Positions 11,413 to 21,106 of a stretch of DNA of 64,000 bases are shown here, piece by piece. The DNA comes from Spiroplasma apis B31 (GTDB taxonomy: Bacteria; Bacillota_I; Bacilli_A; Mycoplasmatales; Mycoplasmataceae). How positions within the stretch are numbered: the stretch's first letter is position 1; each line of letters opens with the position of its first letter. Both the position numbers and the translations under genes were made by a program. A model generated the notes under the pieces. It was not told the DNA's origin. It saw only the letters and a list, made by a program, of their open reading frames with translations, and searched no databases. The stretch spans positions 930,001-994,000 of the forward strand of contig NC_022998.1 in NCBI RefSeq assembly GCF_000500935.1. Reading direction: 5' to 3'.

Positions 11413-11826
11413 ATGAAAGATTGTATATTTTGTAAAATATCAAACAAAGAAATAGAAAGTAATATTATTTATGAAAACGAGTTTGTATTGGCATTTTTGG
11501 ATATGTTTCCGAATACAGATGGACACTCCTTGGTTATTCCTAAAAATCATTCCAATAACCTGCAAGAAACTGATGACTTGTTTTTAAAGGAAGTTGCAAT
11601 TGCCAAAAAACAAGTTGCTGAATTATTAACTAAGAAATTGCCTATGAAACCTATTGGTTTCAATTATGTTTCTAATCAGGGAAGTGATGCTTATCAGTCG
11701 GTGTTTCATTATCATGAACATATAGTTCCGAAGTATCAAAAAGGTGAAGGATTATTGTTCCAAATAAATAAGGACGAATCAAAAATGTCGGCAATTAGTG
11801 AAATATATAAAGCATTAAAAGAATAA
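11413..11826 (+). CDS. HIT-family nucleotide hydrolase
   Basis: A 137-residue histidine-triad protein, which normally hydrolyses nucleoside phosphoramidates or dinucleotides. The active site HYHEHIVP (H-x-H-x-H) is near residue 103, and the N-terminal DCIFCKI is half of a typical zinc site. GAGG precedes the ATG, and a TACAAT box lies at 11388-11393. It is a single-gene transcript, ended by the strong hairpin at 11828. Confidence 0.93.
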   Translation: MKDCIFCKISNKEIESNIIYENEFVLAFLDMFPNTDGHSLVIPKNHSNNLQETDDLFLKEVAIAKKQVAELLTKKLPMKPIGFNYVSNQGSDAYQSVFHYHEHIVPKYQKGEGLLFQINKDESKMSAISEIYKALKE

Positions 11827-11827
11827 T

Positions 11828-11872
11828 AAAAACACTTTACTAGTTTTCCTAAGTAAAGTGTTTTTATTTTTT
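11828..11872. terminator. Bidirectional terminator between HIT and yhaM
   Basis: AAACACTTTACT (11830-11841) pairs with AGTAAAGTGTTT (11852-11863), with T-rich tails on both strands. It serves two convergent genes. Confidence 0.8.
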
Positions 11873-12829
11873 ATAATGTCTTAAAAAACTTCTTCCATCC
11901 TCTGTCATTATTCTTGAAGATCAACCTGAATTTTCTACTTTCATAAGCTCTTCGTTAACTTTGTAAATTCTAGCATCAAGTGCGTCCAATGATGAAATTA
12001 TAATACCTTCTATCAAAACTGGTTCAACAGGAGAACCAAATTCATTCTTACCGTGACTTGATAAAATTACATGTTGTAATTTAACAATTTCATTATGAAA
12101 TTTGGGATCAATATTTAGTTCCTTTTCTTTCAATGATATGAAGGTATTACCAATAGAGATATGACCAAGTAATTTACCTTCATCAGTATACTCTGCTGCT
12201 CTTTTACCTTTCATTTCGACTACTTTACCGATATCATGTAGCAATGTTCCACAGTAAACTAGTTCTCAATCAATTTCAGCATAACGATACACTTCTTTCA
12301 ATCCTTTGGCTGCCATTAAAAGTGAAAAACTGTGTCAAAATAAGCCACCAACTACATTATGGTGTATAGAAGTTGCTGCAGGATATGTTTTAAATTCATC
12401 TTCATATTCTTTAATAATTGACATGGTTATTTTTTTATATGTTTCATTGGTTAACTTTTCTAAAAATTCCATCAAGACTTTAAAATTCATCTCGACATTT
12501 ATAGGAGCTGATATAGAAAAAGTTTCCTCAGTAATATCATACTTATGAAAATCTTCTTCTTTCAAAACTTCATATGTATTTATTTTTAACTGAATTTGTT
12601 GTCGATAAACGTTTACAACTGCCTCAATTTTTATAACACTATCTGCTTTGATAGTTTCATAATCTGCGTCATCACAATTTCAAAGCCTTGCTTCAACCCT
12701 TCCTGTCTTATCTACTAAATAAACTACTAGATAATTTGAACCGTTGTTACCTGTTGATAATATTACTTTTTCAACTCTTGCTATCAAAACTAAATTCTTA
12801 GTTTCAGACTTAATTTCATTTATTCTCAT
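11864..12829 (-). CDS. yhaM: 3'-5' exoribonuclease, YhaM/CbfI family
   Basis: A 321-residue protein matching YhaM in length and layout: an N-terminal OB-fold (about residues 1-95, LVLIARVEKV and YLVVYLVDKTGR) then a metal-dependent HD domain with HHNVVGGLFWHS, LLHDIGKV and LSSHGKNEFG. The family trims RNA and single-stranded DNA from the 3' end. The start is the ATG at 12827-12829, six nt after GAGGT; an earlier in-frame Met has no ribosome site. Its stop lies in the terminator shared with the HIT gene. Confidence 0.9.
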
Positions 12830-12861
12830 ACAATACCTCAATAATATTGTAATTTTAACAA

Positions 12862-12886
12862 AAAAAACACTCATTAATAAGTGCTT
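12862..12886 (-). terminator. Terminator of the IIA-ROK operon
   Basis: GCACTTATT and AATGAGTGT form a wobble-containing stem on the minus strand followed by eight T. Confidence 0.6.
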
Positions 12887-12918
12887 TTAGAATTAATTGC
12901 AATTTAATAATATTGTTT

Positions 12919-13869
12919 TTAATCTTTATAGTTATCTTTTCCGTACTCATAGACACCATAAGTTCCTGATCAATTAGTTAGGCTAGCAGTTCGCAAATCC
13001 AACTTATTTAAAAAGTTGGGAAGTGTAAAGCGTTTAAGTTGATTTTTAATAATATCTAAAAGTGGTTGTCCTAAATTCGATGGTCCACCAGCAATTACAA
13101 AAGTTTCAAAGTCCAAGAAATGAATTAGTGTAGACATTGATTTAGCCAATGGTTCCACAGCTTCTTCAAATATACTAATTACTTCCTTGTCTTTTTCCTT
13201 GAATAAATCTACGATATCAATTATATGTAAGTTATTGTTTAATTTATATAACTCACCAAGTTTTCCTGTCGATTTACTACCAACCAAATTTAATTGTTTC
13301 TCAATTCAAGTAGCTGAACTAATTGGATCAATACACCCTTCTAGACCACAAGCACATTTGATTGTATTTTGATACCCACCACCATGACCGGGTTCACTAG
13401 GTAGTCCAGAGCTATCTCCCATTACTAATTTATTATCAAATATAGCACCACCACCAATACCTGTTCCGATACAATAAAGAGCCATTGAACTCTTTTTACC
13501 CTTTAAACCCAACTTTCATTCTCCATAAGTGGCAGCTTTTGCATCATTGAGTATAAAAACTTTATTACTTTTGAATAATTTTTTAGTGGTCTCTAAGAGC
13601 GGATAATCTTTCCATCCTAAATTAGAAGCTAATACAACTATACCATTTGTGGAATCAACTAATCCAGCGCAGGCAATCCCTATGAATGATAGGTCATCGG
13701 CTTTTATGTTAGATTCCTCACACTTTTTATTAAACTTTTCGTGTATTCTTTTAACTATATCTTTATTATTCGTGGTATCTACAAAAAATCTAAATAAGGT
13801 TTTGTTATCTTCAAAAAGTGCACATTTAGCAGAGGTAGCCCCGATATCTATACATAATGCTTTTATCAT
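12919..13869 (-). CDS. ROK-family sugar kinase (probable glucokinase)
   Basis: A 316-residue ROK kinase. The N-terminal phosphate-binding loop is DIGATSAKCALFED, GTGIGGGAIF is the second nucleotide-binding block, and CACGLEGC followed by the ISSAT stretch is the ROK zinc motif. SEPGHGGGY holds the usual His. It lies 21 nt after the PTS IIA gene and beside beta-glucoside genes, so phosphorylating the glucose freed by the GH1 enzymes is the likely role. N-acetylmannosamine or other sugars cannot be excluded. AAGGATGGAGA precedes the ATG. Confidence 0.88.
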
Positions 13870-13890
13870 AATATATTCTCCATCCTTTAA

Positions 13891-14208
13891 TTATTTATTT
13901 ATTTTTTCGTGAATCTCAATTATTTCTTTAGACAAAAGTATAACAGTCTCAGTGGTTAAAAGCTGATCTTCAGCATGCATAAATAAAACTGGTATAGTTA
14001 TCTTTTCCCCTGATGCTTCGGCTGAGATTATATCCATATGTGTATGACTGGCAATGGCTAGGGATTTTTCAGATTCTACGATTAACTCTTGTGCTTTTTT
14101 ATAATTACCTTCTTTAGCACACTTTATTGCTGCCATAGCTTTTCCCTTGGCTTCACCAGCGTGTGCGATAATAGTGAATGATACTTGTTCAAAATTCAAA
14201 TCTTTCAT
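13891..14208 (-). CDS. PTS lactose/cellobiose-type EIIA
   Basis: A 105-residue cytosolic phosphocarrier that passes phosphate from HPr to IIB. The family is the all-helical, trimeric lactose/cellobiose IIA. The phosphorylated His lies in LFMHAEDQLLT, and HTHMDII is the other conserved block. The gene is in an operon with the ROK kinase and near the matching IIC and IIB genes at 14575-16997. Ribosome site TAGGAG. Confidence 0.93.
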   Translation of the reverse strand: MKDLNFEQVSFTIIAHAGEAKGKAMAAIKCAKEGNYKKAQELIVESEKSLAIASHTHMDIISAEASGEKITIPVLFMHAEDQLLTTETVILLSKEIIEIHEKINK

Positions 14209-14247
14209 ATTTTTCTCCTATAAAGTTATTCTATATTAATATCTTGT

Positions 14248-14253
14248 TATAAT
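14248..14253 (+). promoter_or_regulatory. Probable -10 box of the small membrane protein gene
   Basis: TATAAT 30 nt before the ATG at 14283, in the divergent gap shared with the PTS IIA gene. Confidence 0.4.
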
Positions 14254-14282
14254 GTACTTGATTTACCAAAGGGAGATAGACA

Positions 14283-14480
14283 ATGCATTTTTCAAGTGTA
14301 GCTTACTTTAGCTTTGTACCATTGATTATTTATTTTATTATATATATAGTTATCGAATTACTAGAGAGATTTTTTCATCACTTTGTCAAAAATAAGTTGA
14401 AGATATATTTAATTGGTGCAATGGTAACCTCATTGTTAATAATTCTAATAATTGTATTATCATTGTATGTTGTTATTTAA
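14283..14480 (+). CDS. Small two-helix membrane protein, unknown
   Basis: A 65-residue hypothetical protein with hydrophobic stretches at about residues 5-25 and 42-64 and a basic linker (HHFVKNKLK) between them. GGGAG precedes the ATG, TATAAT lies upstream, and a 14-bp hairpin follows the stop, so it looks like a complete single-gene unit. It lies inside the PTS block but on the opposite strand. Function is unknown; it resembles in layout the small protein at 20678. Confidence 0.65.
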   Translation: MHFSSVAYFSFVPLIIYFIIYIVIELLERFFHHFVKNKLKIYLIGAMVTSLLIILIIVLSLYVVI

Positions 14481-14509
14481 AAGTTCTACCCCAAAGGTAG
14501 AACTTTTAA
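14477..14509. terminator. Hairpin between convergent genes
   Basis: TTAAAAGTTCTACC pairs perfectly with GGTAGAACTTTTAA around a 5-nt loop. Tails are A/T-rich rather than pure T. Confidence 0.6.
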
Positions 14510-14574
14510 ATAATCTAAGTTAATTATCTTTTTTTATTTCTTAAAGCCATAAGTTTTTCGCTTCTAGCTTTAGC

Positions 14575-16635
14575 TACTTTTTTAGATTGTTCAATGTATT
14601 TATCATGTTTAACTTGTGCTTTTTTCATTAGTTCTACTTTACGTTTTTCAAGTTTTTCTTTATTTGTCATTCTTCTACTTCAAAAAGTAATTTGTGACTC
14701 AGCATCCATTAACATCAGTTCAGATTTTTCTTCTAAATATTTAACTTTAGATTCTGTGTCAACTTCATAACGATATACTTTATCAGAATAATATTTTTTC
14801 TCTAGTTCATATTTTTCAGGGTTATTAGCTTTTAATTTTTTGAAATATAACTTATTGTCTAATAATATGAACGGTAAATAAAACAATAAATCCACACCAA
14901 AGCAAATCATTGCTGGAATAATTGCTTTTCCATCTAATGAAGTAATTATGGCGCTTACAAATCATGGAGCTGTTCAGGGAGCAGCTACATAAGAATATTT
15001 TACAAACCCCAGAACAGCTGGTGAAAATATTCAACCTATAAATAAATTAAGTATAGGGGCAAAAATAAATGGAACAATGTACACAACATTTAAAACTATT
15101 GGATAACCAAAAATAACTGGCTCATTTATTTGAAAAACCCCTGCTGGTGTTGCATATTTAGCAACTTCTTTTAATTCGCGTCGTTTAGAGAATCCAAACG
15201 TCATTATTAATAATCCAAGAGTAGCACCACTACCCCCAACATACATATATGAATCGAAAAATGGTTTAGTGAAAACACCCATTGATCCTGTTGCAGCAGC
15301 GACATCATAACCTAATCCATTAACTAATGATGTATTTATTCCAAGAACCATCCAAAATATAGGTTCAAATACACCGGCCATTAGATTTGATCCATGAACT
15401 CCAAAGAATCAGAAGAATCCAACAAAGAATACGAATACTATTGCAAGACCTAATCCACCACTACCTGTAGCGAATCCAATAAATCAAGAAGTAAAGAATT
15501 GATAAATTGCAGCATTCAAACCAAACTGTGTAGGACCTAGTTTTGTAGAAACATAAGACCCAGTAAGGGCAGCTATTTTACCATTTGCATCTAATCCAAA
15601 GTTTAAGATATTATCGGCATTTAAATGATGAAAGTCACCTAAACTTACATTTTGACCTTGATTTAGAAATAAAGCTGCAACCAATGACTTAATATCATTT
15701 CCTTGACTATTGTATCACTGACTGAACTTCTCAGTTGTTAAGTTGTTAAACATATCTTTAATTCAGGGTGAATCTGCATCTACTTTCAATAACTCAGCAA
15801 TTTGAGTATTTGTTAATCCCCTAACTTTATCCAGTAAACCTTCAACTTCCTGAAGATTTGTTGCAATTTGAGCTTGATTATTACCTGTCACGGTTAGATT
15901 ACCAGTTATTATCGCTGGTGCTAACACAAAAATATTTAATACCCCTATTCCAGCCAATGTGATTACAGCTGGTAAAAATACTGCGAAAGACTTTCCAACT
16001 GCTGGAGGAACGCCATCTGGCATTTTAATATTAAGTGCTCTTAATGATGAAAGATATACAAAAGCTTCGGTTGCGATAATTCCAAATAGAATAGCGCCAA
16101 TCAAACCTTTTGCATCCATGAAGAATGCAATTTCTCCTAATCCAGCCAACATAAATGAAGCAGTTGATACTAATCCAGCAATTATTGGTTGCTGAAATCC
16201 TCTACTTAGTGATATATAATAACCAAATAAGAATGAAAAATAAATTGACATCATTCCAACAGTTACTGTATTCATATGACCAAAGGCCAGCCCACAAATC
16301 TTTGAAGTTTGTCCTCAACCATTTGTTGTGTCACCCAAGAGTTTAGAGATACCATCCCACGTTAACTCAGGGTGACTTGCTTTTGCAAATAAACCTAATA
16401 ACGACACATATCCTGATCCAGCACCACCAAACACTATTGCATTTACCAATACACCTATTGATCCAGCAATAATAAGTGGAATCATTGTACCAAAAGAGTC
16501 ACGAATGGCAGCCAAATGTCTTTGATTACCTATTTTTGCCACTTTTGGTATAAATTTGGTTTTAAATCATGGTTTAAAACCATTACTTTTACTAGATCGT
16601 GTCTTGTTATCAGGACTAAATTTATTATTCGACAT
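14575..16635 (-). CDS. PTS lactose/cellobiose-type EIIC with large insertion and C-terminal tail
   Basis: Membrane permease that moves a beta-glucoside across the membrane. Family hallmarks are RDSFGTMIPLIIAGS near the N-terminus, GIFGTHG-like WFFGVHGSNLMAG, GSGATLGL and NEPVIFGYPIVLN. The 686 residues compare with about 420-450 for usual members. The excess comes from a roughly 120-residue hydrophilic, predicted extracytoplasmic insertion (TGNNQAQIATNLQ onward) and about 110 basic residues after the last membrane helix. The ATG at 16633-16635 follows AAGAAGG; the stop is TAG at 14575. Partner IIB is just upstream. Confidence 0.92.
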
Positions 16636-16694
16636 AATAAAAACCTTCTTTCTAGACAAATTTAATAATTAATAAAATTGATATAAGTGTTTAA

Positions 16695-16997
16695 CTATTC
16701 ACCCATCATTTTTTCAGCTTGTTTCATTGCTTCTTCGCCTTTAGCCATTGCATAAACTTGGGTTGGTATCAACTCAACCGGAACATTGTTAGTCATGTTT
16801 ATGATATCTTCAAGGGCGTAACTAATTTGTGGTCCAACCATTATGGCATCATACAAATTCAGTTCTGGTTTAGCTTCGGCAATACCTTTGGCAACTATTT
16901 CATAATCCAATTTTTTAGAAGCTGCATACATTTGCATTTTCTTTACAAGCATGCTGGTAGACATACCAGCCGAGCAAACTAATAATATTTTTTTCAT
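16695..16997 (-). CDS. PTS lactose/cellobiose-type EIIB
   Basis: A 100-residue cytosolic IIB. The phospho-cysteine lies in the P-loop-like LLVCSAGMSTSMLV (Cys8), and VGPQISYA is also typical. It takes phosphate from IIA and gives it to the sugar bound by IIC. It is the first gene of the IIB-IIC transcript, with AAAGGAGG before the ATG and TATAAT at 17020-17025 on the minus strand. Confidence 0.95.
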   Translation of the reverse strand: MKKILLVCSAGMSTSMLVKKMQMYAASKKLDYEIVAKGIAEAKPELNLYDAIMVGPQISYALEDIINMTNNVPVELIPTQVYAMAKGEEAMKQAEKMMGE

Positions 16998-17019
16998 TCC
17001 ATTTGCCTCCTTTAAAATT

Positions 17020-17025
17020 ATTATA
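17020..17025 (-). promoter_or_regulatory. Probable -10 box of the PTS IIB-IIC transcript
   Basis: TATAAT on the minus strand 22 nt before the IIB start, downstream of the GH1 terminator. Confidence 0.45.
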
Positions 17026-17074
17026 ATCTTTTTCCATTTTTGAAGTTCTAAAATGGAAAAAATATTAAAAACTG

Positions 17075-17101
17075 AAAAAAACTCCCACGAGGTATAGGAG
17101 T
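17075..17101 (-). terminator. Terminator after the GH1 operon
   Basis: ACTCC and GGAGT close a hairpin followed by seven T on the minus strand. Confidence 0.65.
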
Positions 17102-17106
17102 GCTTC

Positions 17107-18513
17107 TTATTTACTTTTTTTAATTGATTTTATAGTTAATTCTTTGGTTGAACATAGTGTTTTATACCATAACGCAGAGTATTTAATATTTCTTATCCCT
17201 TTTTCTAAATCAAGTTCTACTAGTCCATACCTATTTTTAAAAGAATTTGCTCAACTTCAACAATCTATGAATGTTCAAACATGATAACCAAAACAGTTCG
17301 AGTTTTTATTGATGGCTTTATTTAGTCAGTATAAATGTTCTTTTATAAAATCAATTCTATAAGAGTCGTTAATTACACCAGATGATTCTTTAAATCTATG
17401 TTCTGATTCAACACCCAAACCATTTTCAGAGATATATCACTTTATATTTGTATAACGTTTTTTAATTAGGATACCAATTTTATAAATGGTTTTAGGGTGG
17501 ATCTCCCACCCTCTATAGGGGTTGAAGCGTCCTTTGCTTCATCTGTATGTTTCAAATCAATTTCAAGGTGGTGTGTTGTTAATCGAACAGGATTTTTTTA
17601 TTCTAGATGGTTGATAATAATTTACACCTAAATAATCAATCTTTCCATTTTCCAATATGTTTGCATCATCTCCATGAACAGGAAACATCAATTTTTCTTT
17701 AGTTAAGAACTTGATAAGCTTTATAGGGTACTTACCTTTTATCACAGCGTCCAGAAAAAACTTGTTAAAAATTAAATCACGCAACCTAGATGCTTTTATA
17801 TTTCTTATCGCTAAGTTTTTTGGGTAAGATGGAGTTAAATTTAAAATTATTCCGATTTGTTTGTTTGATTTAGTACCAAATATATTTCTAAATTCTTGCA
17901 CCGCTAATGAATGAGCTAGCATAGTATTATTAGAAACCGCTATAAAACGTTTAAAATCTTTTACAAAAGGTGGTTGGAAACCGTATAAATATTGGTTTTC
18001 TGCTGCTGCAACAGGTTCGTTAAAAGTTGTGAAGTAATCTACTAAATTTCCAAACTTTTGAAAACATATTTTTGCATATTCGGAAAACTTATATATAACT
18101 TCTCGATTCTCAAAACCCCCTAATTTTGCAAGACTCACAGGCATATCAAAGTGAAATAAATTTACAACAAGTATAATATTTGCTTTTTTTATACTTTCAA
18201 AATAATTTGTATAAAACATCAAGCCATCTTCATCAACTTCCATAGTTTCAAAATTTTTAATAAGTCTTGTTCATTGAATAGAGGTCCTGAAACTATTTAA
18301 GCCAATAAATTTCATCAATTGTATATCTTCTGCATATTTATTATATGTGTCACAAGTTTTATCGGGTCCCAAACCATTTCAAAATGCAGAATGATCTTTT
18401 TTGTATCAGTCATCAAATATATTTGGATTGCTTTTGTTATAATCACCTTCTGTTTGAGGACCACTTGTAGCAGCTCCAAACCAAAAGTCTTTTGAGAATT
18501 TTATTTTTTTCAT
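17107..18513 (-). CDS. 6-phospho-beta-glucosidase, GH1 family
   Basis: Cytosolic retaining glycosidase that splits imported phosphorylated beta-glucosides. The 468 residues match the family. The N-terminus FWFGAATSGPQTEG is diagnostic, the acid/base Glu is in FTTFNEPVAA, IDYLGVNYYQP follows, the nucleophile Glu is in WYISENGLGVE, and WSWANSFKNRYGLV is the sugar-binding end. The ATG at 18511-18513 lies three nt after the stop of the DUF3284-like gene, so it is probably coupled to it. Specificity (cellobiose, arbutin, salicin) cannot be told. Confidence 0.94.
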
Positions 18514-18516
18514 TCA

Positions 18517-19155
18517 TTAACTTAGGCTTTTTGAAAAGCTCAATAACCTCTCAATCTTTTTTAAAACCTTATATTTGTTTTCTTCTGATACCATATTTAA
18601 CTTTAATTTAGTTTTTAATATTTGAATATGAAAAGCTAGTTTTTGTCTCTTAACATAAACCGATAAAATATGACGCTCAAAAAAACCCATAATAGAAGTA
18701 TCTCCTTTAACGTAATCTGAATATCTTATTTTAGTAAAGCTATCATCTCTTAATGAATAAAATGTGACAGTTTTTATAAATACTTGATTATTTGCTATTC
18801 AAGTAAGTTGAATCTCTTTGTTAGGAATAAATTTATTCAACTTGAACTTAACATTGTTATTTTTTTTACTTGACTTGTATCAATATCCCTCTTCAAGATC
18901 GTCAATTGATAAATTGGGGTTCATATCTTCTAAAGATATCACCAAAAAAGCATTGAACACTTCACATAGGGGTCTTTTAATTTTTGACACAATGTTAATT
19001 TTATTCAAACGTTTACGCTCTTCCAGCACTGACATATATTTTTTCTTATTTATATTATCTAAAAAATCATTATAGTCTTTATCAAGTTGCTGTGCTTCTT
19101 CTTCATTATTTATTTTAAATTGTTTAATCACATCTACTTCCACAAAATATTTCAA
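18517..19155 (-). CDS. DUF3284-like protein
   Basis: A 212-residue soluble protein resembling the DUF3284 family (unknown function, typically encoded beside beta-glucoside PTS and GH1 genes). It shows the family's spaced beta-strand pattern: LEEGYWYKSS, ISY-like KIRYSDYVKG and the basic VYVKRQKLAF. The TTG at 19153-19155 is the furthest supported start, and GTG at 19143 is an alternative. It overlaps the upstream GH1 gene by about 20 nt. The context between two GH1 genes suggests a role in sensing or handling the same sugar. Confidence 0.7.
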
Positions 19156-20624
19156 TCTCTTAAAATATTTTTTAAATCCCTTTCTAATTTAGTTTTATCA
19201 ATTGAAGTATTAACTCCATTTGATTCAATTACCTGTTTGTATCAACAATAGCTTAATTTTGGTTTTCTTTCTTTAATAGGAGAATTAAAGTCAACAGATA
19301 TAATCCCATAATCCTTTCGATAACCTGCACTTGGAGAAAATATATCGCAATAAGTTCATAAGGAATAACCAAACAGATTTAGATCTAATTCTCTACATCT
19401 ACTAACAGATTCTAATACTGGTTGCAAATATTCTAATCTATCATAATCCAGAATCATTTCGTTAGATTTAAGATCAAAATCACCAAAACCATTCTCTACT
19501 ATCATAATTGGTAAATCATATTTTTCTTTATATGCTTTTAACCCTATTTCTAAATATTCTGGTGCAATCGGCCAAAGCCATTTAGTATATTTTTTATGCG
19601 ACCTTGGGAGTACTATTTGAAATTCACCGAAAGGTAACTTGAGAGGTTTATTATATATTAACTTTGGATTTACTTCTTTTTTACTATCAGCAATAAAGTA
19701 AGGCCTATAAAAATTCCATCCTATGAAGTCTAAGGTGTATTTTTTTATATAGTCTAACTCACCATCAACAATATTAGCGTTAATATTATTAATTTTTAAA
19801 AAATCTAGGAACTCGTTTGGATATATCCCAAGCAAATTAGGTTGAATCCAAAGATCTCGCATCCAAATATTATAGTTTTTGATTAAATCTTCTTTGTTTT
19901 CTTCACTATTGTCGAAAACTATTGGAGGTGACCAATCATCATCGATACCAATAATAGCTTCCTTACTTACATACCCTAAATCTTTTGCTTTTTGAAATTC
20001 TTCTTTAGCGATGGCAGCCCCAACTACTAAATTATGAAGTGCAGTAGCAAACTTATGTACGCTTTTATAACCTGGTGGAATAGCTTCTCCTAGGTAACCA
20101 TCCAACATAAATGTCTTGTTCTCATCATTAACAAATCAAATGTCAGAATACTTACCCAAGTACTTAAACACTGCTGCACAATAATTACGAAAAGCATCTA
20201 AAACATACTTTTCACATCAGCCACCTTTAATTTCAAGTCATAAGGGTGTGTCTCAGTGGAATAGTATTGGTATTGGTTTAATGCCGTTTTCACATAACTC
20301 TTTAAAAAAATTATCATAGAATTGTACTCCCATAGGATTCACAAAGTTTTCATCTTTGGGAAATAAACGTGTCCAGTCAAGGCAATAAATCAGTGAGTTA
20401 ATACCAAGATTTTTCATTATTTTAACGTCGCTTTTGTATTTATGATAAAGGTCACTACTAATTTCTATGGAGTTGATCTCTCTTTTAGTACTTCCGGTCG
20501 GTGGTATGTGATAATTCGTTTTTGTAAATCAATCTCAGATAGAGTCGGTACGGCCATGCAGGCTTCGACCTCCTTCAACCTGAAATGCGTTAGTTGATAA
20601 GGAAAATAAAAATTCTTTTTGCAT
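19134..20624 (-). CDS. Divergent GH1-family 6-phospho-beta-glucosidase
   Basis: A second GH1 enzyme of 496 residues. The N-terminal LSTNAFQVEGG, HWDTPLWL, LDFIGWNFYRP and nucleophile loop IMIVENGFGD are intact. The acid/base motif is altered: DIWFVNDENK stands where W-x-T-F-N-E-P is usual, so the Glu aligns but the Asn before it is Asp. The C-terminus runs through a TGA-Trp to TAG at 19134, overlapping the next gene. The ATG at 20622-20624 follows AAGGT. It is the first gene of the three-gene operon. Confidence 0.88.
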
Positions 20625-20677
20625 TGTGATAATACCTTTCAATTTTAGTTGTAAAATATATTAAATGAGGGGTAAAT

Positions 20678-20878
20678 ATGAGTATTTTAGTTGGGTCAGT
20701 GTTGGCGGGTTCGTTTTTGGCATTACCATTTATCATATGAGGAGTTTTTAGATTCTTTGATAAAGTAATGCACAAATTTTTTTCATGAAGTAAATTAGTA
20801 GTTTTACTTTCATTCTTAATATTTTGAACTATAGCAATTATTGTAATTGTTCTTACTATTCTATATGGTCATAATTAA
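20678..20878 (+). CDS. Small membrane protein, unknown
   Basis: A 66-residue protein, open only if TGA is Trp. GAGGGG precedes the ATG at 20678. Two hydrophobic segments (about residues 2-20 and 38-62) flank a short linker RFFDKVMHKFFSWSK. It is divergent from the GH1 operon. It is similar in size and layout to the protein at 14283-14480, but with no close sequence match. No function can be assigned. Confidence 0.6.
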
Positions 20879-20903
20879 GAATATTGAATATCTTTTTTAA
20901 TAA

Positions 20904-21077
20904 TTTGTAGCGATAAACGTTTGAAATGACTTAGAACCACACCATTATTTTAGAAACTTTTATAAGAAAAAAACTATCAAAGTATTTTTTTATGACTTCC
21001 TTCAAGGAATTCTACTTTTTAGATATTCATATAATAAATGTCTTGAACTTAAAAAAATGGTAGCAACTTTAAAATAA
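20904..21077 (+). other. Short open frame, possible gene remnant
   Basis: A 57-codon open stretch without a good start or ribosome site, reading NVWNDLEPHHYFRNFY and then YDFLQGILLFRYSYNK. The residue mix is protein-like, so it may be the tail of a decayed gene. It ends in the terminator region of the next, convergent gene. Low confidence. Confidence 0.2.
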
Positions 21078-21106
21078 AAAATTCCCTTTTATTAAAAGGG
21101 AATTTT
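21072..21106 (-). terminator. Terminator of the E2-like gene
   Basis: AAAATTCCCTTTT pairs with AAAAGGGAATTTT around a 3-nt loop. On the minus strand it is followed by a T-rich run. Confidence 0.75.
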
